Shown here piece after piece: positions 1 to 8,662 of a stretch of DNA of 64,000 nt (position 1 is the first letter of the stretch; every line of letters begins with the position of its first letter). Location: the NCBI GenBank assembly GCA_002239025.1, contig MPNM01000005.1, forward strand, positions 62,001-126,000, read 5' to 3'. Position numbers and translations under genes: made by a program. The notes below the pieces were generated by a model that saw nothing but the letters and a program-made list of their open reading frames with translations, searched no databases and had not been told where the DNA came from. The DNA is from Chloroflexi bacterium bin125. Its GTDB lineage: Bacteria; Chloroflexota; Dehalococcoidia; Bin125.

Positions 1-661
1 GGTCGTAGAGACCGGCGCCGACGTCGTTGAGGTTGCCGAGATGACCTACAGCAAGGCGACCAGCCGTCCGGCGCGCTGGGTACTCGCGGTGCCGGCCGAG
101 TCCGAAGTGCAGGAAATCGAGCAGCTCGAAGGCGGCGTCATCGCCACTGAACTGGTCCGCACCACGCGCCAGTACTTCGAGCAGCGTGGAATCGACGTGC
201 GGGTCGAGTTCAGTTGGGGCGCAACTGAGGTCAAGGCGCGCATCATCGACGCCATCGTCGATGTCACCGAGACCGGCTCGTCGCTGCGAGCCAACAACCT
301 GCGCGTGGTCGCCGAAGTGCTGGAAAGCACCGCGAGATTGGTGGCGAACAAAGAGGCCTGGGCCGATCCAGTGCGTCGCGAGAAGATCGAGGCGATCAAC
401 ACCCTGCTTCAGGGCGCGATCGCCGCGACCAGCAAAGTCGGACTCAAGCTCAATACGCCTCGCGGAAGCCTGGAGGACGTGCTCGCCGTAATCGGCAAAT
501 TCGGCGAGCACGCCCCAACGATCAGTCCTCTGATCGACGACTCATGGGTTGCGCTGGAGATTATTCTCGATGAGCGCCAGGAGCGTGAGATGATCCCCGA
601 ACTGCGCCGTGCCGGCGCCAGCGGACTGGTCAGTTACCCGCTGAACAAGGTCATCTCTTGA
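1..661 (+). CDS. hisG: ATP phosphoribosyltransferase HisG, C-terminal part (5' truncated by window edge)
   Basis: First enzyme of histidine synthesis, joining ATP and PRPP. The reading frame is open from base 2, and the residues before the first internal Met (GADVVEVAE) continue the family alignment, so the true start lies outside the window. The segment SKATSRPARWVLAVP and the 70-80-residue C-terminal regulatory domain ending SYPLNKVI identify the long HisG form with the ACT-like histidine-binding domain. The 3' end overlaps the convergent gene on the minus strand by 120 bp, which is unusual and is treated as a separate finding. No other his gene is visible, so operon context cannot be judged. 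Confidence 0.93.
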   Translation, partial: VVETGADVVEVAEMTYSKATSRPARWVLAVPAESEVQEIEQLEGGVIATELVRTTRQYFEQRGIDVRVEFSWGATEVKARIIDAIVDVTETGSSLRANNLRVVAEVLESTARLVANKEAWADPVRREKIEAINTLLQGAIAATSKVGLKLNTPRGSLEDVLAVIGKFGEHAPTISPLIDDSWVALEIILDERQEREMIPELRRAGASGLVSYPLNKVIS

Positions 662-3187
662 TGCGCCGGAACCACGCTCCAGCTCACTGCTGACCAACCA
701 GGCATCGACCGGCGCATCCGCCGGCACGACCCAACGGGACGTATCACTGCGACTGCCACCGACCGGCACAAAGGTCGCCTGCACCAGGCCGGCGCTCAGG
801 CGTCGCGCGTGGATCCTGCCGAGTTCAACTCCATCCACCCGTATCGGAGCGGTTCGAAGCCAAACATTCTCGGGCGCATTGACCGACAGCAATCGCTGGC
901 CCGGCAGCGCTCGTTCACCATTGGTCAGATCGACGCCGAACTCGACCCTGCCATCCTCGAGCACGCGAGCCAGCAGCCTGTTAGCGGAGACTGACGGCTC
1001 GGCCACTGGATCATCGACGGCCTCCGGCACGGGAATTGTGGGATTCACCGAGAGGTCGAGGCCGGTCAATAGCAGATCGTGGTCTTCACCGGCACTCACC
1101 GCGCCGCAGTGCGCACGGTCCAGCATGGCGCCATAGATCGGCGACACAGCGCGCAGCGCGTCGTCCGACCATGACGACTCTCCAGCGCCGTCGCAATCGA
1201 TGCCGTCGGTGAATCGCTCCAGCGCAGCAGCAACGTCCGGATCGTCCCAGCCGTCCTCGGCTTCACGCTTCATTATCACGAGCACCGCAGCCTCAACGAG
1301 GCGCGAATCCACCTGTTCGGCAAAAGCGAGTTGTGCGTGGACCTGAAGCGCCTCAGAGGCGGTGATTACCTGATTTGGCTCTGCCAGATCGTTCCAGGTT
1401 CTGACGAACTGTTCGATCCGCCGCGCTGCAGCGCGGCCGGAGCGCACGACGATCTCTTCGGCATCATCGACGCTCTGGAACTCCTGGGGATCGAATCGGG
1501 CTCGCACCAGGATCTCGCTATGCGATGCGTTGAGAGTCGCTGCCAGCGCATCAAGCGTCGGCGCGGAAGCAGACGCGACCTCAGAGAGCGGCTGTCCGCC
1601 ACGTTCTGTCAAAGAGAAGAGCGACTCGGCTGTCGCCGAGAGGGATTCGAGCGTGGTGTTGAAGTTGTCCAGCACCACGCTGAGCACGCCGGCGGCGTAG
1701 GTCGCTCGCGAGCTGATCTCGGGTTCGAGACCGTCTTCCTGCTCCTCAGATGCTCCGTCGGTCGAATCGTCTGCCGACTCTTCGGTTGACTCCTCGTCAG
1801 ATTCGCCGTCAGATTCGCCGCCTCCGTCGGCCGACTCCTCACCCAGTGCTGAAACCGGTAAGACCTTGGTCGTGACCATGCCTTCTTCGTCGGCGATGGC
1901 GCTGACCTGGTACTCCATGCCGTCAACGCTGACCGTGACCGGGTCGAATTCAATGCCGCTCAAGACAATGACGGGGCGGCTCAGCCGGTGTCCGCTGATG
2001 CTGTCGCCCTCTTCGTTGTAGACCAGCACCTCGAGCATCACATCTGTGTGGCCAGTCCGCCATCTGAAGAGGCCGTCGAATGGATGCAACTGCGACAACG
2101 ATTGACTACCAAATGCGGCGACCGAATCCGATGTGTGATACGACGCGCCAACGCCCCATCGCTCGTCGTCTCCTTCGCCGGTACCGATCCTCGAAGTGCG
2201 CCAGTCGGAGATGTACGGCCAGCGCACTCGGACTTGAACGCTGCCGTCAGTCGTCGACAACGCGGCTTCGCCAAGATTGCCGACTCGGTAGTTGATCTCG
2301 AATGGCAATCCCAGGACCACGCGATCAGGCGCTTCGATTGCTTCAAGCTTGATGATCGGACCGTCTTCTTCGCGAGTAATCTCGAGCCGATAGTCAGCCT
2401 CGAACAGGTTCTTCAGGTCACGATCGCCCCAGTTGGTGGTCTCGATCGTGTACGTGCCAGCACCGAGTACACGGACGATGCGCGAGTTGAATCCTACCCC
2501 GCCGTCATCGTCGCTCTCCAGCAGCGCGCCGGCAGCGTCGAGCAGGTAGACGTACGAATCTGCCAGATCTGAGGTGAGATCGATCCGCAGCCTTGTCGTC
2601 TGAGTCACTTCAAAGCGATATCGCTGGGATGATCGATCTGGACGGAACTCAGACTCGCAACCGAAGTGCGACCAACTCGACTCGGCAAAGAGAGCGTCTT
2701 CCAGGATGCCAAGGTCGACAACATCATCACAGCCGGTCACGACCTGCAGTGTCAGATCGAATGATCCAGTATCCCGTCCCGACCATCCGAGTGCACTCGC
2801 TTCGATTCCATACGTTCCTGCGGGCAGTGATCGCTCTATCCGTGCGTCGCCCTCGCCGCCGGTATCGTCATCCGAGTCGATCAACGTGCCGTCTTCAGAT
2901 TGCAAGTAAAGCAATGCGTCGCGCTGTGGTGAGCTCAGGTCGATCCGCACTTCCGCTTCTTCAGCCAGCGTGAATCGGTACAACACGCCCGGACGATTCT
3001 CGAGGAATTGCGACACGTCGCACTCGCCGGCTGTCCATGTGCCGGTCGTACTGAGCGTGTCGCTCAGTTCGCCCAGCTCGATGGGCTGCGGACAAGGATT
3101 CGAAACGTCTTGGGCCCCGGCTGGCTCCCAGGCAGCGAGCGCCGCAATCAGAATGACGATCGACGACAGGGCCAGGCATCTTCGCAT
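542..3187 (-). CDS. Secreted protein with two PPC domains and a duplicated C-terminal domain
   Basis: 881 residues with a cleavable signal peptide (MRRC..., Ala-rich core, cleavage near AGA-QD). Two bacterial pre-peptidase C-type (PPC) beta-sandwich domains follow at about 32-147 and 153-272, recognisable by YRFTL..EVRIDL and LPAGTYGIE / GAGTYTIE. A CARDB-like segment comes next, then a very acidic Ser/Glu/Asp linker around 450-490, a helical region, and at about 730-839 a domain with two ARxLxxGxxEF-type halves that also ends the nuclease at 15366-16442. No catalytic domain is recognised; a surface or binding role is inference. The last 42 residues extend beyond the shared domain and are encoded antisense to the end of hisG. 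Confidence 0.8.
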   Translation of the reverse strand: MRRCLALSSIVILIAALAAWEPAGAQDVSNPCPQPIELGELSDTLSTTGTWTAGECDVSQFLENRPGVLYRFTLAEEAEVRIDLSSPQRDALLYLQSEDGTLIDSDDDTGGEGDARIERSLPAGTYGIEASALGWSGRDTGSFDLTLQVVTGCDDVVDLGILEDALFAESSWSHFGCESEFRPDRSSQRYRFEVTQTTRLRIDLTSDLADSYVYLLDAAGALLESDDDGGVGFNSRIVRVLGAGTYTIETTNWGDRDLKNLFEADYRLEITREEDGPIIKLEAIEAPDRVVLGLPFEINYRVGNLGEAALSTTDGSVQVRVRWPYISDWRTSRIGTGEGDDERWGVGASYHTSDSVAAFGSQSLSQLHPFDGLFRWRTGHTDVMLEVLVYNEEGDSISGHRLSRPVIVLSGIEFDPVTVSVDGMEYQVSAIADEEGMVTTKVLPVSALGEESADGGGESDGESDEESTEESADDSTDGASEEQEDGLEPEISSRATYAAGVLSVVLDNFNTTLESLSATAESLFSLTERGGQPLSEVASASAPTLDALAATLNASHSEILVRARFDPQEFQSVDDAEEIVVRSGRAAARRIEQFVRTWNDLAEPNQVITASEALQVHAQLAFAEQVDSRLVEAAVLVIMKREAEDGWDDPDVAAALERFTDGIDCDGAGESSWSDDALRAVSPIYGAMLDRAHCGAVSAGEDHDLLLTGLDLSVNPTIPVPEAVDDPVAEPSVSANRLLARVLEDGRVEFGVDLTNGERALPGQRLLSVNAPENVWLRTAPIRVDGVELGRIHARRLSAGLVQATFVPVGGSRSDTSRWVVPADAPVDAWLVSSELERGSGASRDDLVQRVTDQSAGAGTAQFGDHLTLLALIENNLQRNP

Positions 3188-3295
3188 TTGAACGGTCCAA
3201 TCAGTAGCATATTATGTCCGCTACACATCCTACTTCGCGTTCCTGCGACGGAACATCTGGGCTCTTGGCTTAAGACTGATTCATATCCTCCGAAT

Positions 3296-3450
3296 CCCCT
3301 CTCCCCTCCTTGCAGGGGGAGATGTCACGGAGTGACAGAGGGGGGTCGGCTGATAATGACCAGATAGGGCGCCCGAACAGCGGACCCCCCTGCCGGAGCC
3401 TGCCCCTGCGTAGGCAGGGGGCATCTCCCCCGCAAGGGGGGAGAGGGGGA
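3296..3450 (+). repeat. MITE-like GC-rich repeat, copy 1
   Basis: Copy of the dispersed element. It opens with a pyrimidine-rich arm reading CCCCTCTCCC, then a hairpin GATGTCACGGAGTGACAG, and ends with the complementary arm CGCAAGGGGGGAGAGGGGG. The left flank (AGACTGATTCATATCC) resembles the left end of the copy at 34405-34582, while the right flank (GTGTTTCAAGGGTCTCC) matches the left end of the reversed copy at 39795. It fills most of the 361-bp gap between the two secreted-protein genes; nothing else is seen there. Confidence 0.8.
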
Positions 3451-3548
3451 GTGTTTCAAGGGTCTCCACTAGTGAAGGAGGTTGAGAGTGATACCTCGGT
3501 CACGAAAAGGACAAGCTTTCAACGGCAGTCCGAGGCAAAACCCTACTG

Positions 3549-4670
3549 TTACTGTTCGTCCCCGTCGGCAATCGGCTCAGGATCCTCGCCTGGAGGTTGG
3601 GGGCGGAAACGCTCGGGCACGTCATGGCGAGGATCGCCACGGTGGAAATCGCTCCAACAGTCGATCTCGCCCTCGATGGTGATAGCGCAGGCGGCCTGGT
3701 CGCCGAACAGGCTGACATAGGTGCGGGCGGCGGTGGTCTCCCTGTCGGGTCCGCCTTCATACAGTGTCGTAAACGGGATCGCCCACGATTGGAAGCGAAT
3801 CAGATCTGGCGGGCAATACTCGACATCCGCGTGAAAGAAGTGGGAGCACCAGTGATGGGCCTGGTGGCACTGCAATGACCCGTCATCGACGATGCCACAG
3901 CCTTGCGCGCCAATGACGTGGACGTTGCGGAAGACCTGGTTGTAGGGAGCCGGCGCCCCAGGCGCAGGAGGAGAGTCATAAGTGCGGCAGCGGACATCGC
4001 CCTCGGCAGTCACGCCGCAAAGTCCGTTGCCGCTCGGAGCGATACGCGTGAATGGTCCGGCGTCGGAGACGAACTGCTCAAAGGTCATTCCACCCCAACA
4101 GGTCGTGCGGCCCTCCGAGTCGAGAGCGCAGAACTCTCGGCCGGTGCTAATCAGCTGGACGAAGCCGCTGTCGGTCGGTGCAGTTCCGGGCGATCGCAGT
4201 TGTCCCCAGCAGGAGATAGCGCCCTCAGTCGTGAGCGCGCACGCATAGTGCCGCCAGGGATGGACCACGACTTGAACGAGGTCGCTGCGCTCAGGAGGCA
4301 TGAGTTGATCGATACCGGAGAGGCTGAGGTCCGCGTCAGGATCGCGGTCGAGGATGTTGTCGACCGTGGATCGCACATAGGCATAGCCGGCGCCCCAACA
4401 GACGACCGTCGACTCGACCGTGATGGCGCAGCCATCAGTCGGACCGAGACCCAAGTCAGTGAAAGCTCCGTCGGGCACATCCCGAACGAGGGGAATCTCG
4501 AATCCCCAGCAGGAAATCTCGCCAGTGTCGATGAGGGCGCATGCCGCAGTGGAACTGATCTCGATCTGGACTGGTGTCTCGGCACGGGCCGGAACCATGA
4601 GCAACAGGGCAAGGAGCACAAACGCAGCAAGCGGCGCGAGAACGCGGACAGCAGTCGAGAATGGCGGCAT
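3549..4670 (-). CDS. Secreted RCC1-like beta-propeller protein
   Basis: About 373 residues from the ATG at 4670, chosen because a typical signal peptide follows it (hydrophobic run LAAFVLLALLLMVPARA); the frame is open upstream to 4778. The mature part carries seven repeats of the form C-[AG]-[LI]-x3-G-x-[ILV]-x-C-W, for example CALIDTGEISCWG, CALTTEGAISCWG and CALDSEGRTTCWG, with later blades degenerate (CRTY, CHQA, CWSD). Seven such repeats fit one RCC1/BLIP-II-type seven-bladed propeller. The regularly spaced Cys pairs suggest a disulfide in each blade, which is consistent with an exported protein. No ligand or enzymatic role can be assigned. Confidence 0.82.
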   Translation of the reverse strand: MPPFSTAVRVLAPLAAFVLLALLLMVPARAETPVQIEISSTAACALIDTGEISCWGFEIPLVRDVPDGAFTDLGLGPTDGCAITVESTVVCWGAGYAYVRSTVDNILDRDPDADLSLSGIDQLMPPERSDLVQVVVHPWRHYACALTTEGAISCWGQLRSPGTAPTDSGFVQLISTGREFCALDSEGRTTCWGGMTFEQFVSDAGPFTRIAPSGNGLCGVTAEGDVRCRTYDSPPAPGAPAPYNQVFRNVHVIGAQGCGIVDDGSLQCHQAHHWCSHFFHADVEYCPPDLIRFQSWAIPFTTLYEGGPDRETTAARTYVSLFGDQAACAITIEGEIDCWSDFHRGDPRHDVPERFRPQPPGEDPEPIADGDEQ

Positions 4671-4853
4671 AAGGCGTTTCTTCGCGGCGATTGGGAGCAA
4701 GATAGAGGAGACAGAAAAGCACAAATCGTCATCACTGGCAGAAGATCCGGTCAACCACCGCCGAAAACTCTGTTCCAACTGCCATCACCTCACCCCGCGT
4801 CACGCAGATAGGGCTTAGGATCGCTGAACGAGACAGCATGATTGGAGTACAAC

Positions 4854-6293
4854 ATGGCATTGCGAACTGCTGCCGAATACGTCGAATCACTGCGCGATGG
4901 TCGAGAAATCTGGTACCGAGGCGAGCGGGTCGATGACGTGACGACACATCCCACAATCAGCAAGGCCGTCAAACACGCCTGCATCGATTATGAGATGGCC
5001 GAGTCGGACGAGTACCGCGAACTCTCGACGTACGAAGAGGACGGCGAAACACACTCAGCCTACTACCGCATCCCGCGTACCACCGAGGACCTGCTCAACC
5101 GCTCCAGGCTGATCGAGGCGGCCACCGCCGAGGGCGACACGCTGGTCGTGCTGATCAAAGAAATCGGCACCGACGCACTCTTCGCCCTGCTCGCTGTGAC
5201 CGCTGAATTCGAGGATCAGACCTACTTCGAGCGGGTCAAGGCCTTCTACGAGCATTGCCGATCCAATGATCTCTCGCTCGCGGTCGCGCAGACTGACATG
5301 AAGGGCGACCGGCTCAAGCGCCCAGCGCAGCAGGCCGATCCGGACATGTACCTGCGGGTCGTCGAGCGCCGTCCCGACGGTGTGGTTGTTCGTGGCGCAA
5401 AGGCTCACACATCGGTCGTGACAAACACCAATGAGGTGATTGTCCTGCCAACCCGCGCGATGGGTCCGGACGAACAAGATTGGTCAATCGCCTTCGCGCT
5501 GCCGGTGAACACACCCAATCTGCGCTTCATCGCCTCACCATTCGGCGACGGCGCGTCGCACGATGGCGAACGACCGATCTCCGCCGTCCGCAAGATGATG
5601 GAAACGATCACCATCTTCGACGACGTCTTCGTTCCCAACGAACGCATCTTCCTCGACGGAGATACCGACGCTGCGGGGCAGCTCGCGTTGACGTTCGTCG
5701 AGTACCACCGCTTCACTGCCGTCTCGTACAAGCTGCCGCTGATGGACGCTCTGGGCGGTTGCGCCGCGCTGGCAGCCGACTACAACGGCATCCTCGGAGT
5801 GACACACGTCCGCGAGAAGTTCATCGACCTGATCGACTACGCAGAGACGACGCGCGCACTGTTGGAAAAGTCGGCCGAGCGCTGCATTGCGAAGCCCAAC
5901 GGACAGGTCGCACCCGACCCGATGACGGTCAATCTGGCCAAGTCGCACTTCGCCCACGGCTACCACGAGGCCGTCCAGCACGTCCAGGAGATCGCCGGCG
6001 GCATCCTCGTTACCGGTCCAGGAGACGAGGACTGGCAAACCGAGGAACTGCGGCCGTTCCTGCAGAAGTACCTCGCCGGACGGGACGGCATCGGCGGCGA
6101 GCAACGGATGAAACTGCTCAACTTCGTTCGCGACCTGACCTCCTCCGATTACGGCGCCTACCAGGAAGTGCTGGCAATCCACGCCGAAGGTTCATTGCAG
6201 GCCGAGCGGCTTCAAGTCTTCCGCGCGTTCAACGAGAACGGCGGCGCGCGTCGGGTAATGCGTCTCGCAGGTAGAATGGCAGGAGTCAGGTAG
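4854..6293 (+). CDS. HpaB-superfamily flavin-dependent monooxygenase-like protein
   Basis: About 479 residues related to 4-hydroxyphenylacetate 3-monooxygenase (HpaB) and 4-hydroxybutyryl-CoA dehydratase (AbfD). The ATG at 4854 is preferred over the upstream TTG because GGAG sits 6 nt before it. Signature stretches are TDMKGDR, LRVVERRPDG, VVRGAKAHT and NEVIVLPTRAM. The Cys positions that bind the 4Fe-4S cluster in AbfD are replaced: the RCxGxDAF-like region reads KEIGTDALFAL, and the Cys seven residues after the conserved His is Tyr (HRFTAVSYK). It is therefore more likely a flavin oxygenase than a dehydratase. No reductase partner (HpaC) lies nearby; the substrate is unknown. Confidence 0.82.
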   Translation: MALRTAAEYVESLRDGREIWYRGERVDDVTTHPTISKAVKHACIDYEMAESDEYRELSTYEEDGETHSAYYRIPRTTEDLLNRSRLIEAATAEGDTLVVLIKEIGTDALFALLAVTAEFEDQTYFERVKAFYEHCRSNDLSLAVAQTDMKGDRLKRPAQQADPDMYLRVVERRPDGVVVRGAKAHTSVVTNTNEVIVLPTRAMGPDEQDWSIAFALPVNTPNLRFIASPFGDGASHDGERPISAVRKMMETITIFDDVFVPNERIFLDGDTDAAGQLALTFVEYHRFTAVSYKLPLMDALGGCAALAADYNGILGVTHVREKFIDLIDYAETTRALLEKSAERCIAKPNGQVAPDPMTVNLAKSHFAHGYHEAVQHVQEIAGGILVTGPGDEDWQTEELRPFLQKYLAGRDGIGGEQRMKLLNFVRDLTSSDYGAYQEVLAIHAEGSLQAERLQVFRAFNENGGARRVMRLAGRMAGVR

Positions 6294-6355
6294 GCTCTTC
6301 GGCCCTCCCGCCCGAGGAAACCGGAAGCCAGGCGCCTGGCGACAAAGGACGTTCC

Positions 6356-7021
6356 ATGCCCGAACTTCCGCTGTTCCCCCTACAGATTGTCGTGTTTCCC
6401 GGCGAATCCGTACCCCTGCACATCTTCGAGCCCCGCTACCGACAGCTCGTCAAGGACACCCTCCAGTCTGGCGATCCGTTCGGCATCGTCCTGACCCGTC
6501 GCACTCGCCAGACCGCGACACCCGAGGACCGCGAACCAACACACGAGGTCGGTTGCACGGTGCGCATGGAGTCGAACGAAGCCTTCCCCGACGGACGATT
6601 CAACATCAGTTGCATTGGCGAGCAGCGCTTTCGAATCGTCGAAAAGCTGGGCGAGCGTCCCTACTGGGTCGCAAACGTCGAGTTACTCGAAGATCCTCCC
6701 GACGCCGAATCGGCCGAGGCTTACAGCGCATATAGCGACACCGCCGGTCTTTACCGCGAGCATCTCGGACTGGCCCTGGCACTACAGAACTCCTGGCAGC
6801 GCACTTACCGGCTGCCGCGCCGACCCAATCCGCTGGTCAATCACATCGCATCAAGCATTGAGGCCCCGGCGTCGGTCAAGCAGGAAGTGCTCAAGTCGGA
6901 GTCAACCGTCGAGCAGCTCAACCTGCTCAGCCGAATCCTGAGAGCCTCAAATCGCCAGCTCACCGACCGAGTCGGCCTGCATCACAAGCAGCGCTACGAA
7001 GGTCTCGGGGTCGGTAACTGA
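6356..7021 (+). CDS. LON N-terminal (substrate-binding) domain protein
   Basis: 221 residues opening with MPELPLFPLQIVVFPGESVPLHIFEPRYRQL, the diagnostic start of the Lon substrate-binding (LAN) domain. The ATPase and Ser-Lys protease domains of full Lon are absent and the length matches the stand-alone LON-domain family. An AAAGGA ribosome-binding site precedes the ATG by about 7 nt. Stand-alone members are inferred to bind or deliver substrates; the function is not established. It follows the HpaB-like gene by 62 bp on the same strand and could be co-transcribed with it. Confidence 0.9.
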   Translation: MPELPLFPLQIVVFPGESVPLHIFEPRYRQLVKDTLQSGDPFGIVLTRRTRQTATPEDREPTHEVGCTVRMESNEAFPDGRFNISCIGEQRFRIVEKLGERPYWVANVELLEDPPDAESAEAYSAYSDTAGLYREHLGLALALQNSWQRTYRLPRRPNPLVNHIASSIEAPASVKQEVLKSESTVEQLNLLSRILRASNRQLTDRVGLHHKQRYEGLGVGN

Positions 7022-7030
7022 GCCGCAGCG

Positions 7031-7408
7031 CTACTCGGTCAGAGGAGCCAGGATTTCCACCAGTTCCGCGACACTCTCGATGTCGGGGGCAATGACATCG
7101 GCATTGAGGAATCGGTTGCGAACGTAGTGATACCCGTGCAGATCATTGGGGATTCCACGCAATTCGCGGATCCGATCGTCTCCCGTCTGTAGCCAGGTGT
7201 TGTTGAGCACAAAGCTGAAATCGCTGTGCTTCTCGTATGTCCAACCGTTTGCCGCGGCGACGGCCTTGGCCATGTGAGCGGCAGCGCCCCACGCTTTCTC
7301 CGACGCCTGGTGCAAATCGCCGTCAGCTACGTACTTTCGCGCTCGCTCAAGCAATTGAAGCGATTGCTGCGCGAAGTCTTCCACTTCTGCTCGATCTGCG
7401 GTCGTCAT
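7031..7408 (-). CDS. PaREP1-like small helical protein
   Basis: About 125 residues from the ATG at 7408. The segment LLERARKYVADGDLHQASEKAWGAAAHMAKAVA is the typical helical hairpin of PaREP1/HEPN-like proteins, in which a short helical unit pairs with a nucleotidyltransferase or acts alone. No Rx4-6H nuclease motif is evident, so ribonuclease activity is not proposed. An upstream in-frame start at 7489 would overlap the next minus-strand gene; the start at 7408 avoids this and has GAGAG about 9 nt upstream. No partner nucleotidyltransferase is adjacent. Confidence 0.7.
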   Translation of the reverse strand: MTTADRAEVEDFAQQSLQLLERARKYVADGDLHQASEKAWGAAAHMAKAVAAANGWTYEKHSDFSFVLNNTWLQTGDDRIRELRGIPNDLHGYHYVRNRFLNADVIAPDIESVAELVEILAPLTE

Positions 7409-7457
7409 TGACCAATCTCTCGCACCGTCGTCGCGATTCCATGTTGTCGATGATTGC

Positions 7458-8612
7458 TCACAGCGCCTCAGCTCCATTCTGACGGACATGCCGAGCCACC
7501 GTCAGCCGCAGCAACTCGGTTGGACCTTCGGCGATACGAGTTGAGCGGCTGGTTCGATAGAGCCGCTCGAGCGGGTGGCCGCGCAACAGCGCCTGCGCTC
7601 CGTGGAGCTGAATTGCCCGATCCACCGTTCGATGCAGGCACTCTGAGGCGAGCCACTTTGCGGTCGCGACCTGCGTGCCAGCCGTTGGATCGTCTGCTTC
7701 TCTTGCTTCCGCTGCCTGATACAGCGATGTTCGGGCGGCGAAGGTGTCGGCAACCATGTCGGCAAAGATGGCCTGAACCTGCTGCTGTTCCGCCAGCGGC
7801 TGACCGCTGCGATGCGGCGCTTCGATCCGTTTCAGCGTCGTCCGAGTGACCCAGCGCGCCCACCCGACGCAGTCGGCGGCTACACCCAACCGCATCCGAT
7901 CGATGTTCTGCATCGCCCGGGGCAGGCCATCGCCGACTGCCCCCAGCAACCGCGATGCCGGCACAGCAACCGAATCGAACATGAACGGGGAATGCGTGCT
8001 GCCGTCTATCGATGCGCCCAACTCTCCCTCGGTCACTCCCTCCTCTTCTCGATCCACGACCAGCAACGCGGTTCCCTCGTCGGGCACATTCGCGACCACC
8101 ACCAACCAGTCCGAGGAAGCGCCGCCGGTGACGAATGCCTTCGCGCCCGTGACCAGGAATCCATCCGAGCCGTCGGACAGCGTCGAGCGCACTGCCTGTG
8201 TCGGCGCTCGCTGACCGTCTGCCCGTAACCCCTCGGTGAAGGCGAATGCCGCCGTTCGCTCGCCTCGCATCACAGGGGAGTACAGTTCCTCGCGCTGGGC
8301 TTCGTTGTCTGCCAGGCGCATGATGCCGGGACCCGAACCCAGCACGCGTGACGCCAGTGGGTTGCCGCTCAGCGCCAACGCTTCATGCGCGGCCGTGAGC
8401 AGTCGCGGACCTGCGCCGAGTGCGCCGTCCGACTCTGGTACGGCCAACTGATAGAAGCCCGCCGCATCAGAGCGTCGTGCAATCTCACGTCGGAGGTCGG
8501 CCGGAGGCGATTCCGGATCGACGCCTTCCGTGATCGGATCAATGTCCGCCTGGACAAATGCGAGAATTCTTGTCTGCAGGTCGGTCAGATCGTCAGCAAG
8601 TTCAAAGTGCAT
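7458..8612 (-). CDS. Acyl-CoA dehydrogenase family protein
   Basis: 384 residues with the three-part acyl-CoA dehydrogenase fold: N-terminal helical domain, a central beta domain (AFAFTEGL, GAKAFVTGGASSDWLVVVA) and a C-terminal helical domain. The sequence HGAQALLRGHPLERLYR...EGPTELLRL carries the FAD-contacting region and a Glu at the usual catalytic-base position. It oxidises an unidentified acyl-CoA to the enoyl-CoA, passing electrons to ETF. AGGAGT is 8 nt before the ATG. It is followed on the same strand by the PaREP1-like gene; no ETF or thiolase gene lies close by. Confidence 0.9.
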   Translation of the reverse strand: MHFELADDLTDLQTRILAFVQADIDPITEGVDPESPPADLRREIARRSDAAGFYQLAVPESDGALGAGPRLLTAAHEALALSGNPLASRVLGSGPGIMRLADNEAQREELYSPVMRGERTAAFAFTEGLRADGQRAPTQAVRSTLSDGSDGFLVTGAKAFVTGGASSDWLVVVANVPDEGTALLVVDREEEGVTEGELGASIDGSTHSPFMFDSVAVPASRLLGAVGDGLPRAMQNIDRMRLGVAADCVGWARWVTRTTLKRIEAPHRSGQPLAEQQQVQAIFADMVADTFAARTSLYQAAEAREADDPTAGTQVATAKWLASECLHRTVDRAIQLHGAQALLRGHPLERLYRTSRSTRIAEGPTELLRLTVARHVRQNGAEAL

Positions 8613-8662
8613 GAGCGGGACTCCTGGGATGCTTGCGCGGGACGCTATCCCTGTGAATACCG

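Noticed and set aside
3296-3450. Possible CRISPR repeat
   Set aside because: The copies are spread over 60 kb in both orientations, are about 155-180 bp long and have no spacer array.
5055-5477. Long open frames on the minus strand inside the HpaB-like gene (also at 5535-6182)
   Set aside because: They are antisense to a gene with clear family motifs, show no similarity of their own and have no ribosome-binding site. High GC creates such shadows.
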